A stretch of 64,000 nucleotides of DNA from DATCJA01 sp963734635 (GTDB taxonomy: Bacteria; Acidobacteriota; Vicinamibacteria; Vicinamibacterales; UBA2999). Location of the stretch: positions 62,001-126,000 of the forward strand of contig CAVTIA010000008.1 of the NCBI GenBank assembly GCA_963734635.1. The letters run 5' to 3'. Below, piece after piece: positions 50,727 to 58,031 of the stretch. Made by a program: the position numbers and the translations under genes. Position 1 is the stretch's first letter. Each line of letters starts with the position of its first letter. Below the pieces are notes generated by a model. That model did no database searches. It was given only the letters and a program-made list of their open reading frames with translations, and was not told where the DNA came from.

Positions 50727-51671
50727 TCACGCAGTAGGCAGTTCGAGCGGACCGAAGTGCGCCTGGTAGCGCGTGGTGAACTCCTCCATCGTGTAGGCGT
50801 GGCTCTGGCCGCCGAGATGCTCCAGTGCATAGGTCGCAGCAACGCTCCCGAGCTGAGCGCATACCTGCAGCGGTAGACCGGCGGCCATACCCTTCATCAG
50901 CCCACCACGAAACGCGTCGCCCACTCCCGTGGGATCGACAATCCGGCGCGCCGGCACTGCCGCGACGTCCAGACGCCCACTGTTCTCATGAATGGAGCAG
51001 CCGTCCTCGCCTCGCGTGACAATCAAGGCGCCGGCCGCCTGGAGGATGTCCTGCTCGCCCATCGTCGTTTTCTGTCGGAGGAGCTCCAGTTCGTAGTCGT
51101 TGCAGATCACGATGCGCGCTCCGAGAACCCCGTCCTTCAGCTCGGGCCCCGACATGCGTGCGCACTGCTGGCCCGGATCGAAGACGAACGGAATGCGCAA
51201 CGTTCGGCACTCCTCCGCGTATTGGATCATCGCCGCCGGATCATTGGGAGAGATCACGACGAGACCGGGGTCGGATATGGTGCGGAACGACAGCTCCGAC
51301 GCGTGCGCCATGGCGCCGGTGTAGAACGAAGCGATCTGATTGTTTTCCGTGTCGGTGCTGCAGAAGAACGACGCCGTGAACTTGTCTGGCACCTGCCGCA
51401 CGAGCGATGTATCGATCCCCGCCGCCTCCAGCCATTGTCGATACTCGCCGAAGTCCTGTCCTGCCGTGCCCATCAGGTACGGCCGCTCGCCAAGGAGCGC
51501 CAGCGTGTATGCGATGTTCGGTGCGCAGCCGCCTCGACGCTTGTCCATGGAATCCACGAGGAAGCTCAGGCTGACGCGCTGCATGTGCTCAGCCAGAAAA
51601 TGCTCCGTGAACTTCCCCGGAAACGACATCAGATAGTCGTAGGCGATTGAACCGGTGACGATGAGTTTCAT
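50727..51671 (-). CDS. PfkB-family carbohydrate / nucleoside kinase
   Basis: The protein has 314 residues from the ATG at 51671, overlapping the mtnP stop in ATGA. N-terminal IVTGSIAYDYLMSFPG, the glycine pair region RRGGCAPNIAYTLALLG, and the C-terminal anion hole and catalytic Asp DPTGVGDAFRGGLMKGMA place it in the ribokinase/PfkB family, close to adenosine kinase-like members. Coupling to mtnP, which releases adenine and 5-methylthioribose 1-phosphate, hints at a nucleoside or sugar substrate from methionine salvage; this is inference. Its stop abuts that of guaB. Confidence 0.85.
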   Translation of the reverse strand: MKLIVTGSIAYDYLMSFPGKFTEHFLAEHMQRVSLSFLVDSMDKRRGGCAPNIAYTLALLGERPYLMGTAGQDFGEYRQWLEAAGIDTSLVRQVPDKFTASFFCSTDTENNQIASFYTGAMAHASELSFRTISDPGLVVISPNDPAAMIQYAEECRTLRIPFVFDPGQQCARMSGPELKDGVLGARIVICNDYELELLRQKTTMGEQDILQAAGALIVTRGEDGCSIHENSGRLDVAAVPARRIVDPTGVGDAFRGGLMKGMAAGLPLQVCAQLGSVAATYALEHLGGQSHAYTMEEFTTRYQAHFGPLELPTA

Positions 51672-52540
51672 GAATTTACGGACAGATATCTCCCGATTAT
51701 CGGCCACAGCTCTCGCTTGACCTGATCGGGAATCGCATCCGGACGGGTGACGAGTGCGTATTTCAGCGCCGATGCACATTCGCACGCTCGTGTGTACGGT
51801 AGCCTCGCCACGGTGCCGGCGATGATTTCCTGCGCCATCTTCGCGTTCTGCGTCAGATTGGCGATCACCATTTCAACAGTGACCGAATCGTGGTCGGGGT
51901 GCCAGCAGTCGTAGTCGGTGACGAGCGCGAAGGTCGCGTAACAAATCTCCGCCTCGCGTGCGAGCTTGGCCTCCTGCAGGTTGGTCATGCCGATGATGTC
52001 CATGCCCCACGACCGATAGAGGTTCGACTCGGCCAGCGTCGAAAACTGGGGCCCTTCCATGCAGACGTAGGTGCCTCCGTTGTGTACGGTCGCGCCCGCC
52101 GACCGGGCGCTCTCATGCGCAAGGCCGCTCAAAATGCGGCAGAACGGATGCGCGAACCCGACGTGTGCGGCCAGTCCGCGCCCAAAAAACGTGCTCGCTC
52201 TCGCTTTCGTGCGATCGAAGAACTGATCCGGGATGACGATGTCGAGCGGCTTGTACTCTTCCTTCAGGCTGCCGACGGCGCTCGCCGACACGATGTGCTC
52301 CACGCCGAGCAGCTTCATGCCGAAGATATTGGCGCGAAAGTTGATGTCGGATGGGAGAAGGCGATGGCCGGCACCGTGCCGGGCCAGGAACGCGACACGT
52401 CGACCGCGCAGCGTGCCGAGCACGTAAGGACCCGACGGCTCGCCGAATGGCGTCGTCAGCGTGACTTCTTCGCGATCCGTGACGCCCGGCATGTCGTACA
52501 GGCCGCTGCCGCCGATGATGCCGATCTGGAGCTTTTCCAT
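51668..52540 (-). CDS. mtnP: S-methyl-5'-thioadenosine phosphorylase
   Basis: This 290-residue PNP-family trimeric phosphorylase starts LQIGIIGGSGLYDMPG. It has the phosphate-binding RHGAGHRLLPSDINFRAN, SASAVGSLKEEYKPLDIVIPDQFFDRT in outline, the substrate segment GTYVCMEGPQFSTLAES and the catalytic Asp region ATDYDCW, here as VTDYDCWH. M-E-G-P-Q-F and the Cys of YVCMEG are typical of MTAP. It cleaves methylthioadenosine. A heptamer array runs right up to its start codon, leaving no Shine-Dalgarno sequence. Confidence 0.93.
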   Translation of the reverse strand: MEKLQIGIIGGSGLYDMPGVTDREEVTLTTPFGEPSGPYVLGTLRGRRVAFLARHGAGHRLLPSDINFRANIFGMKLLGVEHIVSASAVGSLKEEYKPLDIVIPDQFFDRTKARASTFFGRGLAAHVGFAHPFCRILSGLAHESARSAGATVHNGGTYVCMEGPQFSTLAESNLYRSWGMDIIGMTNLQEAKLAREAEICYATFALVTDYDCWHPDHDSVTVEMVIANLTQNAKMAQEIIAGTVARLPYTRACECASALKYALVTRPDAIPDQVKRELWPIIGRYLSVNS

Positions 52541-52582
52541 GGTTGGTCGTTGGTTGTTGGTGGTTCGTAGTCGGTAGTCGTA
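52541..52582. repeat. Heptamer array touching the mtnP start codon
   Basis: GGTTGGT, CGTTGGT, TGTTGGT, GGTTCGT, AGTCGGT, AGTCGTA: six units in exact register. The first unit is immediately adjacent to the mtnP ATG (52540-52538 on the minus strand). On the mRNA the bases before AUG are therefore ACCAACC repeats without a purine-rich binding site. Confidence 0.82.
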
Positions 52583-52602
52583 AATGGAAGTCGATTTTAC
52601 CG

Positions 52603-53868
52603 CTATAGCACCTGCTCCACGTACCGCCGTCCGTCCTTCTCCCGGATGTATCCGGCCGCGACGACAGGATCATGCTCAAAGAAGATCAGGTACTCGCGCT
52701 CGATCGCCTCGCCGATGAACTGCCGCTTGAATGCCAGGGTGTCCATCGGATAGAGGTCGTAGCCCATGACCCATGGGTCGCGGATGTGTGCGGTTGTTGG
52801 AATAAGGTCAGCCGTGAACACCGCGGTCTTCCCGCCCGATTCGATGAAGACGATCTGATGGTGCGCCGTGTGGCCCCCTGTGCGGACGACGCGGACACCG
52901 GGCTTGATCGTCTGGTCGTCTTCGAAAAAGTCCACGGCGCCCGCATCCTTCAGCGGAACAAAATGCTCCTGAAGGTAGCTGGCCCTGTTTCGCTCGTTCG
53001 GGTGAGTTGCATCGTGCCACTCAGCGGACCGGATCACGTAACGCGCCCGCGAAAATCGCGGAACAATCCGGCCGTCCACTGGCGCGGTTGCGCCACCAAA
53101 ATGATCGAAATGCAGATGCGTCGCGAGAACCACGTCGATACCGTCGGAAGTGAGCCCAGCCTGGGCGAGGGCGTGGTCGAGACGCTGCTGACGCTCCAAA
53201 GCGTAGATATCCCGCTGCTTCGCGTTCATCTTGTCGCCGGCACCGCAATCGATGATCATGCGGCCCCACTCTCCTCTGACGACGAGCGGACGCATAGCGA
53301 GCAGAATGCGATTCCGGTCGTCAGGCGGTGAAACGAGTTCCCAGAGCGGCCGCGGCACGACGCCGAACATCGCTCCTCCGTCCAGCCGGAATGTCCCGTC
53401 GTGCACACTCGTGAGCTCGAGACTCCCCCACGCCAGGCGCTTCGCCTCGAGCAAGTGCGGCGGCTGTGCCGCCTGTTTGAGCTCCACGAGCACGCCGTGC
53501 GCGGCCGATGGGTGAATGAACGCGATCATTGCGGCTTCTGCGCCAGGCCTTGGACGCTCATCAACGAGCCGGACGCCGCGGTTGCGCAACTCCGCCAGCG
53601 CGGCCTCGATGTCGTCAACGCGGAGCGTGATGTGATGCAACCCGGGACCGCGGCGTTCCAGGTACTTCGCGACTGGAGAATCAGGTTTGACCGCCTCCAG
53701 CAGTTCAAGTGCAGACCCTCCGAGCAGCGGGATGACGTGCGCGCGTATGCCCTGCGATACCACGTCCTCGGGAGGATGGACGGCGAGGCCCAGCGCGTCC
53801 CGATAAAACGCGAGCGCCTCATCCACGTTCCGGACGGCGATGCCGATGTGATCGAGGGACGCTTTCAT
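52603..53868 (-). CDS. Methylmalonyl-CoA epimerase fused to a metallo-beta-lactamase-fold hydrolase
   Basis: The protein has 421 residues from the ATG at 53868. Residues 1 to about 132 are a VOC-fold methylmalonyl-CoA epimerase: LDHIGIAVRNVDEALAFY, GLHHITLRVDDIEAAL and the terminal VLVELKQ supply the His, His and Glu metal ligands. Residues about 150-421 are an MBL-fold enzyme: THLHFDHFGGA (H-x-H-x-D-H), GGHTAHHQIVF, FTADLIP (metal Asp) and FFEHDP. The start overlaps the meaB stop in ATGA. The epimerase fits with meaB in propionyl-CoA metabolism. The MBL substrate is unknown; a thioester hydrolase is one possibility. Confidence 0.9.
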   Translation of the reverse strand: MKASLDHIGIAVRNVDEALAFYRDALGLAVHPPEDVVSQGIRAHVIPLLGGSALELLEAVKPDSPVAKYLERRGPGLHHITLRVDDIEAALAELRNRGVRLVDERPRPGAEAAMIAFIHPSAAHGVLVELKQAAQPPHLLEAKRLAWGSLELTSVHDGTFRLDGGAMFGVVPRPLWELVSPPDDRNRILLAMRPLVVRGEWGRMIIDCGAGDKMNAKQRDIYALERQQRLDHALAQAGLTSDGIDVVLATHLHFDHFGGATAPVDGRIVPRFSRARYVIRSAEWHDATHPNERNRASYLQEHFVPLKDAGAVDFFEDDQTIKPGVRVVRTGGHTAHHQIVFIESGGKTAVFTADLIPTTAHIRDPWVMGYDLYPMDTLAFKRQFIGEAIEREYLIFFEHDPVVAAGYIREKDGRRYVEQVL

Positions 53869-54854
53869 CGGGATCGGGGATCCGGGATCGGGGATCCGGA
53901 TAGGGCTCCGGCGTTCAGCACGCGATTGATGAGTTCCGTCGCAGCCGCATACGGGTCGATGTCGCCTGCCGCAATGCGATCGATCGTACGGCTCAGCTCG
54001 CCCTCGGGCAACGAGCGTTCGAGACGCTGCAGGAACTCGTGTCCCAGCCGCTCCCGCAGCCTGTGCTCGTACCGCTCTCGACGACGGGTGCCGACCGTCG
54101 CGGCGGACTGCGCGCGAAACCGCCCAATGGCGCTCCACAGCGCCGGAACCCCTTCACCGGTCGTCGCGATCGCTTTCAGAACAGGCGGCTTCCATTGCTC
54201 GGGCCCGAATGTCTGGAGCGCCAGGTTTGAGGTGATTGCCTGAACAAGGCTGTCGGCCCCGTCCCGGTCGGCTTTGTTCACGACGAAGATGTCGGCAATC
54301 TCCATGATGCCCGCCTTGAGCGCCTGAATCTCATCGCCGGTGCCCGGCACGAGCACCAGGATGGATACATCAGCGGTCCGCGTGATCTCGATCTCGTCCT
54401 GGCCGACGCCGACGGTCTCGATGATCACGACATCCTTGCCAGCCGCGTCGAGGATGGCTGCAACATCGCCGGTCGCGCGCGCCACGCCGCCGAGTTGGCC
54501 GCGTGTCGCCATGCTGCGGATGAACACTGCGCTGTCGGACGCATGGCGTCCCATGCGCACGCGGTCGCCAAGGACCGCGCCACCGGTAAACGGACTGGTA
54601 GGATCGACTGCAATCACACCGACGTGGCGGCTTTCTTTGCGCGCCTCGGCCGTCAGACGATCGACCAAAGTGCTCTTGCCCGCGCCGGGCGGCCCCGTGA
54701 CGCCGATGACATACGCGCGTCCCGTGCCGGCATGAACAGCCTGGAGCAACTCGATTCCAGCCGGCGCTTCGTCTTCGACGAGGGAGATCGCACGCGCGAG
54801 CGCGCGGCCGTCGCCCGCCAGCACACCGGCGACGAGCTTCTGGTCAGGCGGCAA
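53865..54854 (-). CDS. meaB: Methylmalonyl-CoA mutase-associated GTPase MeaB
   Basis: This protein of up to 329 residues is a G3E/SIMIBI P-loop GTPase that protects and reloads B12-dependent methylmalonyl-CoA mutase. Motifs are Walker A GPPGAGKSTLVDRL, VIAVDPTSPFTGGAVLGDRVRM in outline, the switch region IIETVGVGQDEIE and the guanine-specificity NKADRDG. The longest start is a TTG at 54854, overlapping the acyl-CoA dehydrogenase gene by 11 bp; the conserved region begins at LVAGVLAGDGRALARAIS, so the true start cannot be much later. The mutase itself is not in the window. The last 11 residues come from a heptamer array. Confidence 0.92.
   Translation of the reverse strand: MPPDQKLVAGVLAGDGRALARAISLVEDEAPAGIELLQAVHAGTGRAYVIGVTGPPGAGKSTLVDRLTAEARKESRHVGVIAVDPTSPFTGGAVLGDRVRMGRHASDSAVFIRSMATRGQLGGVARATGDVAAILDAAGKDVVIIETVGVGQDEIEITRTADVSILVLVPGTGDEIQALKAGIMEIADIFVVNKADRDGADSLVQAITSNLALQTFGPEQWKPPVLKAIATTGEGVPALWSAIGRFRAQSAATVGTRRRERYEHRLRERLGHEFLQRLERSLPEGELSRTIDRIAAGDIDPYAAATELINRVLNAGALSGSPIPDPRSR
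53867..53900. repeat. Heptamer array inside the meaB end and epimerase start, unit ATCGGGG
   Basis: ATCGGG, ATCGGGG, ATCCGGG, ATCGGGG, ATCCGGA. It lies within the last codons of meaB, where it encodes the tail SGSPIPDPRSR, and includes the ATG of the epimerase fusion. It is therefore a translated array. Confidence 0.8.
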
Positions 54855-55986
54855 GGAGCTGACGGGCGATGACCAGCCTCTGGATCTCGCTGGTGCCCTC
54901 GCCGATGGTGGTGAGCTTCACGTCGCGAAAATACTTTTCGGCGGGATAATCCTTTACAAACCCGTAGCCGCCGAAAATCTGCACGCCGTCTTCCGCCACT
55001 CGCACCGCGATCTCACTCGAATACAGCTTCGCCATTGCCGCTTCCAGCGTCGTCGGGCGACCGGCTTCGCGCATCGACGCCGCGCGATACGTGAGCAGTC
55101 GGGCGGCGTCGATACGGCCGCCGTTTTCGACCAGCTTCGCCCTGATGCTTTGAAATTTTCCGATCTCCTGGCCGAATTGTTTGCGTTCGAACGCGTAGTC
55201 GCGTGCCGCATCGTACGCACCCTGCGCGAGACCCACCGCGAGTGCCGCTATGCCGATGCGGCCGGCATCGAGCACCTGCATGGCGTTGATGAATCCCTGT
55301 CCTTCGGCGCCCAGAAGATGCGACGAGGCGACGCGGCAGTTCTCGAAGATCACTTCGCTCGTTTCGCTGGCGCGCATTCCGAGCTTGTCTTCCTTCTTGC
55401 CGGCCCGGAACCCTGGCGTGCCCCGTTCGACAATGAATGCGGATATTCCCCGGCTGCCACGCCCGCGAGCGGTCACAGCCATCACCACGATCAGATCGCC
55501 TGTCTGTCCGTGCGTGATGAACTGCTTCGAGCCGTTGATCACCCAGCAGTCGCCCTCGCGCTCGGCCGTTGTTCGAATGGCAGCCGCGTCGCTGCCGGCC
55601 GAGGCCTCGGTCAACCCCCATGCAGCAAGCTTCTCGCCCCTGGCCAATGGAACGAGGTATTTGAGCTTCTGATCGCGCGTGCCGAACGCGGCGATGTGGG
55701 CCGTACCGAGCCCATTGTGCGCTGCCACCGAGAGACAGATCGACGGATCGACGCGGGCCAGCTCCTCGATGCACAGGCAATAATCGATCGCCGACATCTC
55801 GGCGCCGCCGAATTCTTCAGAAATCTGGATACCCATGAGCCCGAGCGCCGCAAGCTTCGGCCGCAGCTCGGAGGGAAAGTGTTGCCTCTCGTCCCACTCC
55901 ATGACGTGCGGACGAATCTCGGCCTCGGCGAATTCGCGGATGCTGCGCCGCAGCAGTTCCTGTTCTGGTGAAAATCGCAGATCCAT
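54844..55986 (-). CDS. Acyl-CoA dehydrogenase
   Basis: This 380-residue FAD enzyme has the two family signatures: AWGLTEASAGSDAAAI (signature 1) and the C-terminal QIFGGYGFVKDYPAEKYFRDVK in outline (signature 2), followed by the region containing the catalytic Glu, IGEGTSEIQRLVIARQLL. F-x-x-R-K-Q-F-G-x-x-I is present as FERKQFGQEIG. It resembles short-chain or butyryl-CoA dehydrogenases. It would pass electrons through ETF (4557-6286) to ETF-QO. It heads a three-gene set with meaB and the epimerase fusion. Confidence 0.93.
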   Translation of the reverse strand: MDLRFSPEQELLRRSIREFAEAEIRPHVMEWDERQHFPSELRPKLAALGLMGIQISEEFGGAEMSAIDYCLCIEELARVDPSICLSVAAHNGLGTAHIAAFGTRDQKLKYLVPLARGEKLAAWGLTEASAGSDAAAIRTTAEREGDCWVINGSKQFITHGQTGDLIVVMAVTARGRGSRGISAFIVERGTPGFRAGKKEDKLGMRASETSEVIFENCRVASSHLLGAEGQGFINAMQVLDAGRIGIAALAVGLAQGAYDAARDYAFERKQFGQEIGKFQSIRAKLVENGGRIDAARLLTYRAASMREAGRPTTLEAAMAKLYSSEIAVRVAEDGVQIFGGYGFVKDYPAEKYFRDVKLTTIGEGTSEIQRLVIARQLLAA

Positions 55987-56032
55987 GTGCCAGCCACCGG
56001 CTACGAAGCACTAACCGATCGTATCATTCGGT

Positions 56033-56542
56033 ATGCCTTACATTCGTTGTCAGCCCGGCGGCTGCACGCCACGGATTGCGCTCGCGCTGCTCGTCGTACT
56101 GCTCCTGCCCTCGACTCCGGCGTTCGCGGATGCGACAGTCTTCCTCGGCAGCTCACTGACGCCGTCCAACCGGACGGCGAAGGGGATTGCGATCGGCGCC
56201 GGTCTGCTCATCGTCGGATTCGAGTTCGAGTTCTTCGACACTGGAGAGTCGCTGGAAAGCCTGGCACCCTCGCTGCGCACGGGCATGGGGAACGTCCTGT
56301 TCCAGACTCCCTTTCCAATCGCGGGATTTCAGCCGTACTTCACGAGCGGAACCGGCATCTATCGTGAGCGCCTGGATCCGCGTCAGGAAACGAATATAGG
56401 ATTCAACACGGGCGGTGGCGCGAAGATTTCCCTGGTGGGGCCGATTCGTGCCCGATTGGATTACCGGGTTTTCAACCTGCGGGGTGAGCCGCTGCATTCA
56501 ACGGTGCACCGCGTCTACGCCGGGCTCAATGTCGCGTTTTGA
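56033..56542 (+). CDS. Small outer-membrane beta-barrel protein
   Basis: The 169 residues have a signal peptide (about 1-33, LALLVVLLLPSTPAFA) followed by alternating hydrophobic/polar strands: TVFLGSSLTPSNRTAKGIAIG, IVGFEFEFF, GNVLFQTPF, FQPYFTSGTGIYRER, and GGAKISLVGPIRARLDYRVF in outline. It ends VYAGLNVAF, an aromatic C-terminal residue as recognised by BamA. An OmpX/OmpW-like eight-stranded barrel is likely. It is transcribed divergently from the acyl-CoA dehydrogenase. The following 223 bp (56543-56765) hold no gene I can support. Confidence 0.75.
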   Translation: MPYIRCQPGGCTPRIALALLVVLLLPSTPAFADATVFLGSSLTPSNRTAKGIAIGAGLLIVGFEFEFFDTGESLESLAPSLRTGMGNVLFQTPFPIAGFQPYFTSGTGIYRERLDPRQETNIGFNTGGGAKISLVGPIRARLDYRVFNLRGEPLHSTVHRVYAGLNVAF

Positions 56543-56765
56543 CAAGCAGCGCGGTCGCTTTTTGCAGCGGACGGGCGACTATGAGGGCCGCGACACCCGA
56601 AGCACAAAAACGCCGCAGCGGCCATATCGACCGAGTCCGTCCAACTCCCGTTGGGAGCATCGTCGCTCACGAGACAATCGTCGTCGGGCGGCTGCGAGCG
56701 TTTTTGCGCGGCGCGAATCGGAGACCGGCCGTGCAAGAAGCGATCGCGCTGTTTCGACCGTCTTC

Positions 56766-57398
56766 CTACTGCGGTGTGCCGGGCTGCGCCGGCGGTGTGT
56801 TCGGCTGCGCCGGGCGCGTGTCGGACGGCGGTGCAGCCGTCGGTGCCGAGCCTGACGTCGGCAGCGGCGGTGGCTGCACCGGCGTGAGATTCAACAGCGT
56901 CTGACTGGCCGGCCCTGCCAGTGCACCTTGATACAGCTTCCAGATCTGCTCGATCTGATCAGGGTAAGCATCGCTGAGGATCGGTCCAAGAGCATAGTCA
57001 GCGCCAGCCACTGCCGGGTCGAGCAGGAATGCATACAGCACGGTGCCATTCGGCCCCGGCTCGGTCGCCTTGAACACCCTCCAGCCTTTCGCTTGTGCGC
57101 GCACCTGCGGATCTGTGGACTTCTCGAGCGCGCTCTGCACATACCCAACGACAGTCTCGAAGTCAACGACGCGCTCCGGGCGGACCGCGTGGAACACAAT
57201 GCCTGTCGGGGCTGTAAACGTGCGTGCGCCGAGCGGCGTGGCCGGCACAATTGGCGCAGGTACTGTCGATGGACCGGGCTGCTGCGTCGAGGGAGTGGTC
57301 GGCGGCGGAGCCGCAGGCGGCGGAACTGTCTGCGCTGCGACCGGAACAGCTGTGATCAAGGTCGCAACGAGGATGATGCCAAGCGCAACCATTCTCAT
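56766..57398 (-). CDS. Secreted protein of unknown function (paralogue A)
   Basis: About 210 residues from the ATG at 57398 (ATG at 57392 and 57416 GTG/ATG-type starts are alternatives). A signal peptide (ALGIILVATLITAVPVAAQ) is followed by a Pro/Thr-rich linker, a globular part (about residues 60-165) and a Pro/Ala-rich tail. The globular part has F-x-x-V-x-x-x-V-x-x-A-L-E-K-S, Q-A-K-G-W-R-V-F-K, N-G-T-V-L-Y-A-F and D-P-A-V-A-G-A-D-Y. The same pattern occurs in the gene upstream (57482-57943), so these are tandem paralogues. I do not recognise the family. Confidence 0.72.
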   Translation of the reverse strand: MRMVALGIILVATLITAVPVAAQTVPPPAAPPPTTPSTQQPGPSTVPAPIVPATPLGARTFTAPTGIVFHAVRPERVVDFETVVGYVQSALEKSTDPQVRAQAKGWRVFKATEPGPNGTVLYAFLLDPAVAGADYALGPILSDAYPDQIEQIWKLYQGALAGPASQTLLNLTPVQPPPLPTSGSAPTAAPPSDTRPAQPNTPPAQPGTPQ

Positions 57399-57414
57399 GA
57401 AAGCTACTCTATAC

Positions 57415-57450
57415 AAAAAAAGCCACGAGCGGCGGACTGCCGCTCGTGGC
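57415..57450 (-). terminator. Strong intrinsic terminator after paralogue B
   Basis: On the minus strand GCCACGAGCGGC and GCCGCTCGTGGC form a perfect 12-bp stem (57439-57450 with 57422-57433) around a 5-base loop, followed by seven T residues (57421-57415). It is a textbook rho-independent terminator lying between the two secreted paralogues, so they are probably separate transcripts or only partly coupled. Confidence 0.92.
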
Positions 57451-57481
57451 TTAGGATCAAGGTGCGTCGGACGCGGAACGA

Positions 57482-57943
57482 CTACTTCGAGAGGTCGACG
57501 ACAGTGGTAAAAGCGCCGCCGCCGAGGCTCGCCGCGAATGCATCTCGGTACTTCTCGAAGATTGCCCGCTGCGCGGCCGGATCGGTAGTCGTCTCGTACA
57601 GGATCGCGAGGATCGTGTAGTCGGCACCTTTCACAACCGGATTGATCACGTGCATGTAGACGATGGTGCCGTCCTTCATTGGCGTGCCGCTCTTCACCAC
57701 CTTCCAGCCGGCAGCTTGCTGCTTGCGCTCAGGCTTCTCCGACTTCATGAGCGCAGCGCGAACATCATTCATGATCTGCTCGAACTCGGCAGTCTTATCC
57801 GGCTTGATGGCGACCGTCACAATTGCAGTGTCGCCGTCGAAGGTCAGCGCCTGGCCCTGCGCGCGGACACCACCGTGGCCCTGCGAAAACGCTGGCAGCA
57901 ACATGATCGCGCCAGTCAGTAGTAACCCGGATAGTCGTCGCAT
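57482..57943 (-). CDS. Secreted protein of unknown function (paralogue B)
   Basis: The protein has 153 residues from the ATG at 57943, with GGAGG seven bases upstream. It has a signal peptide (RRLSGLLLTGAIMLLPAFSQG) and one globular domain: TFDGDTAIVTVAIKPDKTAEF, V-R-A-A-L-M-K-S, QAAGWKVVKSG, DGTIVYMHVINPVVKGADY and ILYETTTDP. It shares the domain pattern of paralogue A but lacks the proline-rich linker and tail. The A-G-W-x-V-x-K and G-A-D-Y motifs are the best search seeds. The function is unknown. Confidence 0.75.
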   Translation of the reverse strand: MRRLSGLLLTGAIMLLPAFSQGHGGVRAQGQALTFDGDTAIVTVAIKPDKTAEFEQIMNDVRAALMKSEKPERKQQAAGWKVVKSGTPMKDGTIVYMHVINPVVKGADYTILAILYETTTDPAAQRAIFEKYRDAFAASLGGGAFTTVVDLSK

Positions 57944-57981
57944 CGTCAAGCCTCCTGGGAGCACCCGCCTACGCGTTCACG

Positions 57982-58003
57982 CTTCGGCGAGGTCTCGCCG
58001 GAG
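57982..58003. repeat. Imperfect palindrome CTTCGGCGAG-GT-CTCGCCGGAG
   Basis: Ten-base arms (57982-57991 and 57994-58003, one mismatch) around a two-base centre lie between hemW and paralogue B. The layout is like that of the REP-like hairpins, but there is no CTAC/GTAG foot. It may be a different dispersed element. Confidence 0.55.
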
Positions 58004-58031
58004 CCTTGGCGAAGGCGGGAAGGCGGATAAT

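Noticed and set aside
54844..54854. Frameshift between the acyl-CoA dehydrogenase and meaB
   Set aside because: The short overlap is ordinary; both proteins are full length with complete motifs.
56515..56736. 73-codon minus-strand frame after the beta-barrel gene
   Set aside because: No signal, domain or ribosome binding site; it overlaps the end of the barrel gene in antisense.
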